Source: Verrucomicrobiales bacterium (lineage in GTDB: Bacteria; Verrucomicrobiota; Verrucomicrobiia; Limisphaerales; UBA11320). Taken from it: a stretch of 57,636 nucleotides of DNA. Of this stretch, positions 1-8,380 are shown in pieces. Under the pieces are notes generated by a model, which was given only the letters and a program-made list of their open reading frames with translations, was not told the origin of the DNA and did not search any database. The stretch is taken from positions 1 through 57,636 of the forward strand of contig JAEUHE010000017.1 in assembly GCA_016793885.1 (NCBI GenBank). The letters are read 5' to 3'. Position numbers and translations under genes: made by a program. Each line of letters starts with the position of its first letter. Position 1 is the stretch's first letter.

Positions 1-1
1 G

Positions 2-700
2 GTGTTCACCAAAGGCTACACCTTGCTGGGATATGCAGCTCAGGGACTGCCGGCCGACGCGTTGACGGATTCGGCGGTGCACCATCTGGCGGTCATCCAA
101 GGTCGCGACGGTCAGTGGCACAACAATCTTCCCCGTCCCCCCATCCAGACGGGAGACATTGGTGCGACCGCACTCGCCGTGCATGCCTTGCAGCGCTATC
201 CGCTGCCTGGCCGTCGGATGGAGTTTGCCGGGCGGGTGGAACGGGCCCGTCGTTGGCTCCTGCGTTCCACCCCGCAAAATACCGACAGCCGGGCATTCCA
301 GCTGCTCGGCCTCGCCTGGGCCGGGGAATCGCCTGCGCGGTGCCGTGACCAGGCGCGCGCGCTCACTTTGGAGCAGCGCGCCGACGGCGGGTGGTCGCAG
401 CTTCCAGGGCTCTGTAGCGATGCCTACGCCACCGGCCAGGCATTGTATGCCTTGCAAGTGGCGGCCGGGCTAAGCGACTCTGACCCTGTGATCCTGCGTG
501 GGCGGCGATTCCTGTTGCAGACTCAGCACGAAGACGGCTCCTGGCACGTTCGACGTCGGGCATTCCCCTTCCAGCCCACCATGCCCAGCGGCTTTCCACA
601 CAGCCGCGACTCGTGGATCTCGGCGGCTGGCACCAGTTGGGCGGTGCTGGCCTTGAGTTTGAGCCCCCGACCAACTTCCACCGTGGCTCAAGGAAACTAA
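2..700 (+). CDS. Terpene cyclase / prenyltransferase-like repeat protein, 3' fragment
   Basis: The reading frame is open at the left edge, so this is the C-terminal 232 residues of a longer protein. It contains alpha-alpha barrel repeats of the squalene cyclase / prenyltransferase type, seen as recurring QW-like motifs: DGQW near residue 36, DGGWSQ near 127 and DGSWHV near 181, each following a helix pair rich in Ala and Leu. The catalytic DxDD motif of squalene-hopene cyclases is not in the visible part, so activity cannot be judged. Similar repeats occur in secreted proteins of Verrucomicrobiota and Acidobacteriota that are not hopanoid enzymes, so a cyclase function is only one option. The stop is followed by a strong hairpin shared with the convergent neighbour. 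Confidence 0.65.
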   Translation: MFTKGYTLLGYAAQGLPADALTDSAVHHLAVIQGRDGQWHNNLPRPPIQTGDIGATALAVHALQRYPLPGRRMEFAGRVERARRWLLRSTPQNTDSRAFQLLGLAWAGESPARCRDQARALTLEQRADGGWSQLPGLCSDAYATGQALYALQVAAGLSDSDPVILRGRRFLLQTQHEDGSWHVRRRAFPFQPTMPSGFPHSRDSWISAAGTSWAVLALSLSPRPTSTVAQGN

Positions 701-715
701 TCGACGAAACGAGAA

Positions 716-748
716 CGCCCGCTGCCGACCTCGAGTCGGAAGCGGGCG
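716..748. terminator. Hairpin between convergent genes, probable bidirectional terminator
   Basis: CGCCCGCT (716-723) pairs with AGCGGGCG (741-748), and the stem continues inward through CCGA/TCGG, giving a GC-rich hairpin. It lies in the 77-nt gap between the ends of two convergent genes. There is no T-run on either side, so a terminator role is inferred from position and stem strength. Confidence 0.55.
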
Positions 749-777
749 GGTGATGGGTTAACGGCTAGGAGGTGGGT

Positions 778-2055
778 TTAGTTCCTCTTCGCGCGATAGA
801 ACCGGAGCGGCTGGTTCTCCGTGGAGTAGAAGCGTGTGACGGTTCCGCCATTACCATTGATGGTGGCCTCGATGGTGGTCCAGTCCTGCAGATTGGCGGA
901 GCCTTCGATGCGATAGCTGATGCCTTTGCCGGCATTGAAGCGGAATTCCACGGCGGTGCGGATCGACGTGGCAGACTCGGGTGTGCTGGTGGCTAGGGTC
1001 GGGTTGAATCCGCCTGCCACTTCCGCACCGTCGTCAAAGGCATCGCTGTCGGTATCGGCGAGCAGCGGATTGCTGCCCGTGTTCGTTGCGTTGACGAAGG
1101 TGCCGGTGTTCGTTTCCGCGCCGTCATTGAGCCCGTCGCCGTCCGTGTCGGCCTTGACGGGATTGGTACCGGTGTTGGTCGCGCTGACAAATGTGCCGGT
1201 GTTGGTTTCCACCCCGTCTTTCAATCCATCCTCGTCAGTATCCGGATTGTTGGCTTTGGTGAGGGCGATGTATTCGGCCAGATTGCTGAGGCCGTCATTG
1301 TCCAGGTCCAGCGCGCTGTCGTTGACCGACGAGTTCAGTCCGTTAGCCGCCTCGTAGATATCAGGTATGCCGTCGCCATCAGCGTCGTCGGGCGTACCGA
1401 CGAGCTCATTGACGAGTCCGTAGTGATGGAAGGTGTCTCCATCGCTGAGGGCGTTCATGATCATCACCAGAGTTCCGTCGGCTGACGCGACGTAGTCATA
1501 GCTGATCGCGGCTCCCGGGCTTCCTGCACCGGTGGACTCATAGAAGTCCGGATTTTCGGGGTCGGGGACCCAGCGGGTTCCATCCCGGGCAATACGGGTA
1601 CTCACCCCGGGAGCGTCACTGGCGGTGATGTCCACCGCCGGCGTGCCCCAGCCGCTGACGAAGAAGGTCAGCCGGTAAGTGTGGGCTTCCCGGAGTCCGG
1701 TCAGAGTGAGTGTTTGGATACCGTCCGCTGCTCCCGCATAGAAGAAGTCTGTAAACAAGTCACCTAGACCCGTGCCTGCGTAGGAGCCTTCGCCATTGTT
1801 CACAAAGTTTCCGCCCGGCCCGATGAGAGTGTAATTGGGTCCCGTTAGCCCTTTGGAAGTAAACTGGACGCCATTGATCGTCGCAGCTTCTGCATCCGAA
1901 CCGAAATCGATCAGATGTGTGTAGGTCTTGGAGGCATCGATCAACGTATCCTCATCCGTGCGGATGTTTGTAAAACTGAAAGTCCCGGCCGAGACGTTCA
2001 GCGGAATGAGACCGAGCGCGATGGATAAAGTTCCTAAATGAATGGAATGTTTCAT
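778..2055 (-). CDS. Secreted protein with thrombospondin type 3 calcium repeats and C-terminal FYR module
   Basis: A 425-residue exported protein. The ATG at 2055 gives a clean signal peptide (MKHSIHLGTLSIALGLIPLNVSAG); two in-frame ATGs lie further upstream. The N-terminal half is a beta-rich domain of unknown role. From about residue 220 come Asp-rich thrombospondin type 3 repeats (DADGDGIPD, DLDNDGLSN, DTDEDGLKDG, DTDGDGLNDG, DTDSDAFDDG) expected to bind calcium. Two of them sit in a near-identical 31-residue tandem unit containing ETNTGTFV. The C-terminus carries a short module with SANLQDWTTI and ends in RFYRAKRN; related tails occur in five other proteins of this window. Probable extracellular or surface protein; substrate unknown. 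Confidence 0.7.
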   Translation of the reverse strand: MKHSIHLGTLSIALGLIPLNVSAGTFSFTNIRTDEDTLIDASKTYTHLIDFGSDAEAATINGVQFTSKGLTGPNYTLIGPGGNFVNNGEGSYAGTGLGDLFTDFFYAGAADGIQTLTLTGLREAHTYRLTFFVSGWGTPAVDITASDAPGVSTRIARDGTRWVPDPENPDFYESTGAGSPGAAISYDYVASADGTLVMIMNALSDGDTFHHYGLVNELVGTPDDADGDGIPDIYEAANGLNSSVNDSALDLDNDGLSNLAEYIALTKANNPDTDEDGLKDGVETNTGTFVSATNTGTNPVKADTDGDGLNDGAETNTGTFVNATNTGSNPLLADTDSDAFDDGAEVAGGFNPTLATSTPESATSIRTAVEFRFNAGKGISYRIEGSANLQDWTTIEATINGNGGTVTRFYSTENQPLRFYRAKRN

Positions 2056-2129
2056 AGACATTAATGGATTGGGTGACTCCATTAAGAAGCCGGAATTTGA
2101 ACCGCCCGTCGATGAAAATCGGGTTCAGT

Positions 2130-3122
2130 TCAGTACCATTTACGCAGCAGCACCTCGACGTCGAGGTCGGTTCCGACCAGTTGTTTGAACTGGGTGACGT
2201 TGCTGCTGGAAAAGTGGTAGGGGAAGACCCGGCGAGGCCGGAATTCGCGAGTGGCGCTGGCGGCTTGTTGGATATCCATGGTAAAAGGCAGGTTCATGCA
2301 CACGAAGGCGACATCGATGTTACGCAGGGCGCGCATCTCGGGGATGTCTTCCGTGTCCCCACTGAGGTAGATACGCCGGTCCCCCAGAGTCAGCACATAC
2401 CCGTTGCCCCGTCCCTTGCTGTGGTAGTTGAGACGTCCGGCGGTGAGGTTGTACATCGGGATGGCTTCGATGGTGAGGCCGGATACCGCCAGGTTGGCTC
2501 CATTGGCCAGCACCCGACTGACAGCGCGCACGCCGCTCGAGAGCATGGGGAGCACCGCGGAGGGGATGACCACGACAGCATTGGTTCCGCCGATGCCATT
2601 GATCGTGGTGCTATCCGCATGATCCCCGTGAATATCGGTCACCAGAATGAGGGTGGGACGGGGGAGATTGCGGTAGAGGGAGGCCCCGCCGACGGGATCT
2701 GCGTAGATGACCTGATCTTTCCAGGCCATGACGAGGGAGGCGTGGTTGACCGGGTGGATGATGAGATCTCCTTCGCTGGTGGCCAGGTGGTCTCCGGTAA
2801 GTGCGTTGGTCTCCGTGAGTTGCACGATTCGGTAGAACGTTCTCGCTTCGAAACGAGGGCTGGCGTCCACGTGCTGTTGCGTGGCGGAGGTTCGAGGGAA
2901 GGTGTAAACCCCGTTCCAGTCCACCAGGTTGGCGGAGCGTTCAAGCCGAGAGTTGAATTGTGCGGAAGCTTGGAACTTTAGGGCGATTTCGCCGTTGGTC
3001 AGCGTGGTTTGGGTGATGGTCGGAAGTGCCTGGGAATAGGCTGAGTTGATCCCGATTGCCACCAGGAGCATGGCCGTCAGCCCTCGTGTGAGACGACTTG
3101 GGAGTTGTTGCAGATGGGGCAT
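2130..3122 (-). CDS. Secreted metallo-beta-lactamase-fold protein (UlaG-like)
   Basis: About 330 residues. The start at 3122 gives a signal peptide ending near SAYSQA; an ATG at 3188 would add 22 residues. After the signal comes a short beta module (ERSANLVDW ... RTFYRIVQ) like the C-terminal tails of neighbouring secreted proteins. The rest is an MBL-fold domain: NHASLVMAW, the metal motif TDIHGDHAD (Asp where the first His of HxHxDH usually sits, a variant seen in UlaG-like proteins), YLSGDTED with the bridging Asp, and a late PYHFS histidine. Such proteins are metal-dependent hydrolases of broad specificity, most of them cytoplasmic; export here is unusual. The substrate cannot be inferred. 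Confidence 0.75.
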   Translation of the reverse strand: MPHLQQLPSRLTRGLTAMLLVAIGINSAYSQALPTITQTTLTNGEIALKFQASAQFNSRLERSANLVDWNGVYTFPRTSATQQHVDASPRFEARTFYRIVQLTETNALTGDHLATSEGDLIIHPVNHASLVMAWKDQVIYADPVGGASLYRNLPRPTLILVTDIHGDHADSTTINGIGGTNAVVVIPSAVLPMLSSGVRAVSRVLANGANLAVSGLTIEAIPMYNLTAGRLNYHSKGRGNGYVLTLGDRRIYLSGDTEDIPEMRALRNIDVAFVCMNLPFTMDIQQAASATREFRPRRVFPYHFSSSNVTQFKQLVGTDLDVEVLLRKWY

Positions 3123-3494
3123 CCGGTCGGGGCGGGCGACGCGAAACCACTGGGTGTGAGAGTGAGTGAGCATGAACCACTGTGGCACTCATGATCCGAT
3201 GTCGCAACGCGATTTATTGGAGCGGAGAGTTGAGCAGGTGTGCTTAGGTTCGCGCGAACCTTGATCGCCGATGAACCCGACCTTCTTGCCGGTTGCTCCG
3301 ACTTGTTCAATTCGGTGTCGGCCAAGGCGAGACGTTGACGGATGAGTGACGGGCGAGTGAATTCGTCGCTGGGGTGTCTTCGGGGAAGGACCTCAATACA
3401 AATTTTGTTGCTAGGTTCGATCGAACGTGACTTGATCGCCTCGTTCCGTAACACCCACAACTAACTAAGTACGTAAGAAGTGAAAGATTAACTT
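3123..3494. other. Divergent intergenic region with two related palindromes
   Basis: This 372-bp spacer separates two divergently transcribed genes for secreted proteins and should hold both promoters. No convincing coding sequence is seen. Its main feature is a pair of GTTC-N4-GAAC palindromes listed separately. Weak purine-rich sequence (AAGAAGTGAAAG) precedes the ATG at 3495. Confidence 0.5.
3246..3428. promoter_or_regulatory. Pair of GTTC-N4-GAAC palindromes, possible regulator sites
   Basis: AGGTTCGCGCGAACCT (3246-3261) is a perfect 16-bp palindrome and GTTCGATCGAAC (3415-3426) a perfect 12-bp palindrome. Both are preceded by TAG and followed at short distance by TTGATCGCC, so they look like diverged copies of one block. 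GTTC-N4-GAAC resembles the TGTTC-N4-GAACA motif I recall for Verrucomicrobia LexA, but the outer bases differ and the flanking genes are not SOS genes. A dimeric regulator site is an inference. Confidence 0.35.
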
Positions 3495-5699
3495 ATGCGA
3501 AGACATCAAGATAATCGCCCCCCCACACGGTCCCGCGCTTCATCGAACGCTTGGATCGCCATCATTGCCTCGCTGACTGTTACCGGTTCGGCGGCGCAAG
3601 CTCAAAAAGTGTATTATGAATCCTTCGACTCGTTGCCACTTGGCCCGAACGTCGAGGAAGGCCTCGTCGGCCAGAACGTTTGGACCGAAGTCCCTCCCGC
3701 CGGTTGGGTCCTGGATGACTCGCAGGTTCCTGGAATCGGCACCGAACTCAACGGCATCACGGAGTGGGCCGGCTGGAGTTTTGCCAACAAGGATTGGTGG
3801 GTTCAGACCGCCGGCAACCAACGTCGTGCTGAATTTGCTTATGGTCAGCGAACCGTCATGATCTCTGATCCGGATGAATGGGATGATGCCGGCCACGCAC
3901 CTGGATTGCTGAACGAATGGGCCACCTCTGGTCCGATCGCAGTCACCGGGGCGGTCGAGAATACCCTTGTCATGACGATCGACTCCTCTTGGCGTCCAGA
4001 AGCGTTCGATGATGGTGCTCCCAATTTCCCCATCGACCCCGAAACGGGCAGGCCCATCAACCACCAAAATGGGGTGATCTACCTCAAAGCGGCGGACGGC
4101 ACGGAAACCGAAATCTTGAATTTTGATTCCGACACTGCCAGCCCGAACTTCCACGCGGACAATCAGTTCATCAATGAACATGTGGTGATCCCCCTGAACA
4201 ACGCGGCCGGCAACTCCAGCTTCTCGCTGAAGTTTGCCATGCTGACGGCGGCGAATGATTGGTGGTGGGCAGTGGACAACATCGCGATTGGTGTGCCGCC
4301 GTTTGTCAGCGGGGTCACCAATGACGGGGTCAGCTTCTCGGCACGCATCACCGAGGCCTTAGAGAAGACCGTCGACGAATCAAGCATCACTGCCGAATTG
4401 GACGGCCAAGCGGTCGTAGGAGCGACGGTGGAGCGTGATCAGCAAGAAGGTAAGCCGAGCCTCGTCTGGGTGACTGTTAACCAGGCTCCGGTGGTTTTTG
4501 CTCCGAACTCCAAGCACGTGGTCAAGTTGAAGTACACCACCGGTGAGGGTAAATCGGTAGAGGACAGCGTCGATTTCTATGCGCCGGGTTACGTGACTGC
4601 CTCGGCCACCACGAAAACGGTGCTGGCTTCCATCACAGAAACCTCTTGGTTGTCCGTGGATGAGTCCAAAGCCATCACCTTGGTGTTGGACGGCAAGCCC
4701 ATCGTGGCCAGTTCCCTGACCAGGGTCGACAACGCCGAGCCGGCGTATGACGTCATCAACCTGGTCTATGACAACCCTGAGCTGTTTGACTCCGGATCCG
4801 GGCACACCCTTAAGGTGACCTTCACTACCGCGACCGGCCAGGTCTTGGAGGAGACGGTGACCTTTAAGTCTCCTGTCTATACGACCCTGCCGGCCGCATT
4901 CGCGACCGATCCGGGAACGGGTGTTGACGCCGGCATGCGCTGGCGCACTCATCAGCTCGCTACCGGTCGTGCCACCGCTCTGAGCGAAGTCGAGAGGCAA
5001 CTTCTCGGCGAGCTCGGCGAGAGCATTCACAACCCCGACGGACAGGGTGAAGACGGCTATTTCTTGATCGATTTCGTGAATTTTGATCAGCGTCCTGGAC
5101 CGGCCGGGAACTTCCGGGAAGGTGTCGACGAGCCGCAGAACGTTCCCGATGTGCTGATGCCGGGCATCAGTGGACCGGGCGACAATATCGCCGGTGAGGC
5201 ATTGACTTTCCTTGAGTTCACTGCCGCGGGACTATACCAAATGGTGGTCAACAGCGATGACGGCTTCCGGGTCAGTGCTGGCCCGTCCTCAAACCCGACC
5301 CAGCTCACCCTCTCTCAGTTCGACGGTGGTCGAGGTGCGGCTGACTCGGTGTTCTACTTCCGCGTAGACAAAGTCGGTGTCTATCCCTTCCGCCTGCTTT
5401 GGTTCGAAGGCGGCGGTGACGCCAGTGTCGAGTGGTTCACGGTTAACGCCGATGGCTCACGCGCCTTGGTTGGTGGAACTCAGCCCGGTTCCGTTAGCGC
5501 CTTCCGCCAACGCACCGAGGCTCCGGCGGGTGGCATCCAGTCCATTGCCCGTCAGGCCGATGGCAAGGTGACCATTACCTTCAGTGGAACGCTGAAGTCG
5601 GCGACCACCGTCACCGGACCGTATGAAGCGGTTCAGGGCGCGGTCTCGCCTCTCTCCGTCACACCGGGTGACTCCCAGCGCTTCTATCGTGCCGAGTAG
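3495..5699 (+). CDS. Large secreted protein with PA14-like domain and C-terminal FYR tail
   Basis: A 734-residue exported protein. The N-terminus has a basic region followed by a hydrophobic stretch ending in GSAAQAQ, a signal peptide. Residues about 35-265 form a jelly-roll-like domain (YYESFDSLPLG, WWWAVDNIAIG). They are followed by two Ig/cadherin-like segments of about 95 residues each (FVSGVTNDGVSF..., YVTASATTKTVLA...), both ending in a phrase like DSVDFYAPG or ETVTFKSPV. Near residues 560-660 is a PA14-like region (LTFLEFTAAGLYQMVV, DDGFRVSAG, YPFRLLWFEGGG). The last residues, DSQRFYRAE, match the tail seen in other secreted proteins here. Function probably adhesion or polymer binding; no catalytic motif recognised. 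It is followed by a strong intrinsic terminator. Confidence 0.7.
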   Translation: MRRHQDNRPPTRSRASSNAWIAIIASLTVTGSAAQAQKVYYESFDSLPLGPNVEEGLVGQNVWTEVPPAGWVLDDSQVPGIGTELNGITEWAGWSFANKDWWVQTAGNQRRAEFAYGQRTVMISDPDEWDDAGHAPGLLNEWATSGPIAVTGAVENTLVMTIDSSWRPEAFDDGAPNFPIDPETGRPINHQNGVIYLKAADGTETEILNFDSDTASPNFHADNQFINEHVVIPLNNAAGNSSFSLKFAMLTAANDWWWAVDNIAIGVPPFVSGVTNDGVSFSARITEALEKTVDESSITAELDGQAVVGATVERDQQEGKPSLVWVTVNQAPVVFAPNSKHVVKLKYTTGEGKSVEDSVDFYAPGYVTASATTKTVLASITETSWLSVDESKAITLVLDGKPIVASSLTRVDNAEPAYDVINLVYDNPELFDSGSGHTLKVTFTTATGQVLEETVTFKSPVYTTLPAAFATDPGTGVDAGMRWRTHQLATGRATALSEVERQLLGELGESIHNPDGQGEDGYFLIDFVNFDQRPGPAGNFREGVDEPQNVPDVLMPGISGPGDNIAGEALTFLEFTAAGLYQMVVNSDDGFRVSAGPSSNPTQLTLSQFDGGRGAADSVFYFRVDKVGVYPFRLLWFEGGGDASVEWFTVNADGSRALVGGTQPGSVSAFRQRTEAPAGGIQSIARQADGKVTITFSGTLKSATTVTGPYEAVQGAVSPLSVTPGDSQRFYRAE

Positions 5700-5751
5700 T
5701 CGACTCCGGTAATACGGCGTCTTCTACGTCGTTGTATGCGACGTTTCGTTC

Positions 5752-5790
5752 AAGCGCGTCCTTCCGTTTACCGGAGGGACGCGCTTTTTT
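5752..5790 (+). terminator. Intrinsic terminator after the 734-residue secreted protein
   Basis: AAGCGCGTCC at 5752-5761 continues through TTCCG and pairs with CGGAGGGACGCGCTT (about 15 pairs with one G-T), loop TTTAC, followed at once by a run of Ts. It begins about 50 nt after the stop at 5699. The first possible ATG (5736) of the next reading frame lies upstream of and within this structure, so that start is unlikely. Confidence 0.85.
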
Positions 5791-5792
5791 CT

Positions 5793-7736
5793 GTGGTGGC
5801 GACCCTTGCCGCCATCCTCCGCGTTCGCACTAAGCCTCGTCACCTCGGCTCCTCGACTTCGCCGGTAGGATCCGAGGCGACGAGGCTTTGCCTCGTGCTG
5901 GGCTTCCTCTGCTGTCTTGCAACTCATGCGGCGGAGTCTCGGACGGGCGACGGTTCGCTTCCCATCATTGGCCCCCGGGACAATTATGTAACCTCCACCG
6001 CTTGCCAGGAGTGCCATCCGGATGAACACGCCAGTTGGCATCGCAGCTTTCACCGCACGATGACCCAGCTGGCCACGACCAACTCGGTTCGTGGGGCATT
6101 CGATGGTACGTCGGTTGAGGCGGAGGGGTTGATTTACCGAGTATTTTTCGAAAACGACCGGTATTGGGCCGAGATGCCCGATCCAGATCTGATGATGTAT
6201 GCAGTCGAAGGAAAGCGGAAGGTCCCGCTGGAGAAGCTTCCCCGGGTGAAGCGGCCGGTGGTGATGTCGACCGGATCGCATCACTACCAGACCTATTGGG
6301 TATCGAGTGCCAGACATCCGACCGTCCTGCACACTCTGCCCCTGGTCTTCTTGCTGGATGAACATCGGTGGATTCCGCGGGAGGCTGCTTTTCTCCATGG
6401 TCCGGACGATCAGGAACGGTTTGAGGTGCAGTGGAACAATCAGTGCATCCGATGCCACAGCACCGGTGGAAACCCGGGGTTGGATGAAGCAACCGGCGGC
6501 CTGCAGACCAGGGTGGCGGAACTTGGAATTGCCTGCGAAGCATGCCATGGTCCGGGAAAGCCCCATGTCGAGAAGCAGCGTGCTTTGGCGAGTGGCGGCG
6601 CGCCTGCTAAGTCCTCGGGACGCGGGGACAACACCATCATCCAGCCTGCTCGCTTGGCGTCCAGAGCTGCCAACGAAGTTTGCGGTCAGTGCCACGGGGA
6701 ATATGTGACTCGGGATGAATTTGCAATGGAGAACGCTAAGCATGGCCCGCTCTACAAGCCGGGGGACAGCCTTCACCGCACACGCTACTATATCCAGCAC
6801 CCTCGGCCTGGTTCCGCCCGTCAGCGATGGCAAGATCTGGAAAAGAATCCCCAGTTTTTTCGAGAGCGATGGTGGCCCGACGGAACTATTTTGGCGGGGG
6901 GCCGCGAGTATACCGCGCTCCGCGCTTCCGCATGTTATCTGAAGGGGCAAATCTCCTGTCTCAACTGCCATTCCATGCATGACAGCGAACCGGATGACCA
7001 GCTCAAGAAGAGCGGGGGAAACTCCCGATCGTGTCAGGAGTGCCATCGTGAGCCTAAGTATAACAGCGAGTTGACCCGGCACACCTTCCATGCCGCCGGT
7101 TCTTCGGGAAGTGATTGCCTGAACTGCCACATGCCTCATACTTCCTATGCTTTGTTGAAGGGGATTCGCTCACATCAAATCAGCTCCCCACGCTTGGACA
7201 ATCCGTTACGGCTTGAAGTTCCGAACGCGTGCAACCTTTGCCATCTGGATCGCACCTTGGCTTGGAGCTCCGAGCACCTCGCGAAACGATACCAGCAGCC
7301 GACCGTTCCACTCCACGCTGACCAGCTGAGCGTGGCCGCTTCCGTCCTCTGGGTGCTGAAGGGGGACGCTGCTCAAAGAGCAGTCACCGGATGGCACTAT
7401 GGCTGGGCTCCCGCACAACAGATCTCTGGCACCAACTGGATGGCTCCGATCCTGGCCTCGCTCTTGGATGATGCTTATGGGGTGGTTCGACAGATCGGCT
7501 ATAAGAGCCTGAAGACTGTGCAGCCGGGGGCGGCGAGTGGGTATGATTTCCTGAGCGCTTCGGATGCGAGGCGGTTGATTGTGTCATCGATCCTCTCTAA
7601 CTGGCAGGCCTCATCGAACAGTCCGCTCAGCTCTCGCTCGAACGTCCTCGTGGCTGCGGATGGGAAGCTCATGACGAACGTCCTATCTCGCCTTCTTTCC
7701 GAGCAGGATCGTCGTTCGGTGACCGTTCAGGAGTGA
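5793..7736 (+). CDS. Octaheme c-type cytochrome (cytochrome c554-like)
   Basis: About 647 residues with eight CxxCH haem sites: CQECH, CIRCH, CEACH, CGQCH, CLNCH, CQECH, CLNCH and CNLCH. Such multihaem proteins are exported and move electrons in the periplasm; this one resembles the cytochrome c554-type proteins common in Planctomycetes and Verrucomicrobia. The C-terminal third after the last haem is haem-free and helical. The start is uncertain. An ATG at 5736 would overlap the preceding terminator; GTG at 5793 gives a long basic N-region before a hydrophobic stretch (LCLVLGFLCCLATHAA); GTG at 5895 would leave a very short signal without positive charge. An inverted repeat at 5832-5888 lies inside the presumed leader. 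No reductase or quinol dehydrogenase partner is adjacent, so the electron partners are unknown. Confidence 0.8.
   Translation: MVATLAAILRVRTKPRHLGSSTSPVGSEATRLCLVLGFLCCLATHAAESRTGDGSLPIIGPRDNYVTSTACQECHPDEHASWHRSFHRTMTQLATTNSVRGAFDGTSVEAEGLIYRVFFENDRYWAEMPDPDLMMYAVEGKRKVPLEKLPRVKRPVVMSTGSHHYQTYWVSSARHPTVLHTLPLVFLLDEHRWIPREAAFLHGPDDQERFEVQWNNQCIRCHSTGGNPGLDEATGGLQTRVAELGIACEACHGPGKPHVEKQRALASGGAPAKSSGRGDNTIIQPARLASRAANEVCGQCHGEYVTRDEFAMENAKHGPLYKPGDSLHRTRYYIQHPRPGSARQRWQDLEKNPQFFRERWWPDGTILAGGREYTALRASACYLKGQISCLNCHSMHDSEPDDQLKKSGGNSRSCQECHREPKYNSELTRHTFHAAGSSGSDCLNCHMPHTSYALLKGIRSHQISSPRLDNPLRLEVPNACNLCHLDRTLAWSSEHLAKRYQQPTVPLHADQLSVAASVLWVLKGDAAQRAVTGWHYGWAPAQQISGTNWMAPILASLLDDAYGVVRQIGYKSLKTVQPGAASGYDFLSASDARRLIVSSILSNWQASSNSPLSSRSNVLVAADGKLMTNVLSRLLSEQDRRSVTVQE
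5832..5888. repeat. 17-bp inverted repeat at the 5' end of the octaheme gene
   Basis: AAGCCTCGTCACCTCGG (5832-5848) and CCGAGGCGACGAGGCTT (5872-5888) are inverted copies matching at 16 of 17 positions, with a second small hairpin CGAGGC-TTT-GCCTCG overlapping the right arm. It looks like an intergenic palindromic repeat that lies at, or has been absorbed into, the start of the cytochrome gene. Confidence 0.6.
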
Positions 7737-7753
7737 GCAGGGGGAGGAATTCA

Positions 7754-8280
7754 TTCCGGGTGAGGGCGTTTCCGTCCCAGCTGAAGTTCCCGACACCGTC
7801 GGGTCGTGAAAAGCTGTAGAGGGTGAGAGCAGTCCAAGACGCTTCGCGATGCGCTTGACGCTATGGAGTGCTGTAGCCCTCTCTAAGCATTACCCACAAG
7901 TTTTGAAGATCTTCGACCCCTATCCCAAAGGGATTGCGCCTCAAAGCCCAGGGTTGCGAGGAACGAGCTACCCTGGGAAAACGCCATAGAATCCTCAACC
8001 CCATCGTGGGTTGCGGTTTGTTTTGGGAGTGTTGGCCGATCCAGCCGCAACCCGCGATGGGGTTGACCACGAAGTGGTCCGAGGAGGCTTATAGTTCACT
8101 CGTGTCAGAAAACAACGACTAACCCAGGGTAGGCGCTCCTGCTTCGCGCCAACCCTGGGCTCTGAGGCGGAATCCCCTTGGGATTCTAAGATTTGGTCGA
8201 GGAACTTGTGGGTAATGCTTAGAGCCCTCTACAGCTTTCGTTCCTCCGACGTAGTCGGAATCCCTGGTTCTCACCCGGAA
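7754..8280. repeat. 527-bp nested palindrome filling the intergenic region
   Basis: Four nested inverted pairs are visible: 7754-7764 with 8270-8280 (11 bp), 7810-7823 with 8225-8238 (14 bp), 7881-7902 with 8203-8224 (22 bp, perfect), and 7996-8016 with 8045-8065 (20 of 21). Between the third and fourth pairs each arm has its own copy of a module built on CCCAGGGT and ACCCTGGG, again in inverted orientation. The transcript could fold into one long branched hairpin. No protein is convincingly encoded; this accounts for the 644-bp gap between the cytochrome and the next gene. Confidence 0.75.
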
Positions 8281-8380
8281 ATAATCACACCCGGAGTGAG
8301 CCGGGGGCTCCATCGAGGCTTGCATGGACCGGGGTAGCTCACGAGACTGCGCTCATCCTGCCAATGACCGTAGACCTGTT

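Noticed and set aside
3077..3460. Possible small minus-strand gene in the spacer before 3495
   Set aside because: Overlaps the start of the MBL gene and both palindromes, has no ribosome-binding site and no recognisable domain.
5724..7139. Long open frame on the minus strand opposite the octaheme gene
   Set aside because: It is antisense to a gene with eight clear haem motifs and has no recognisable domain.
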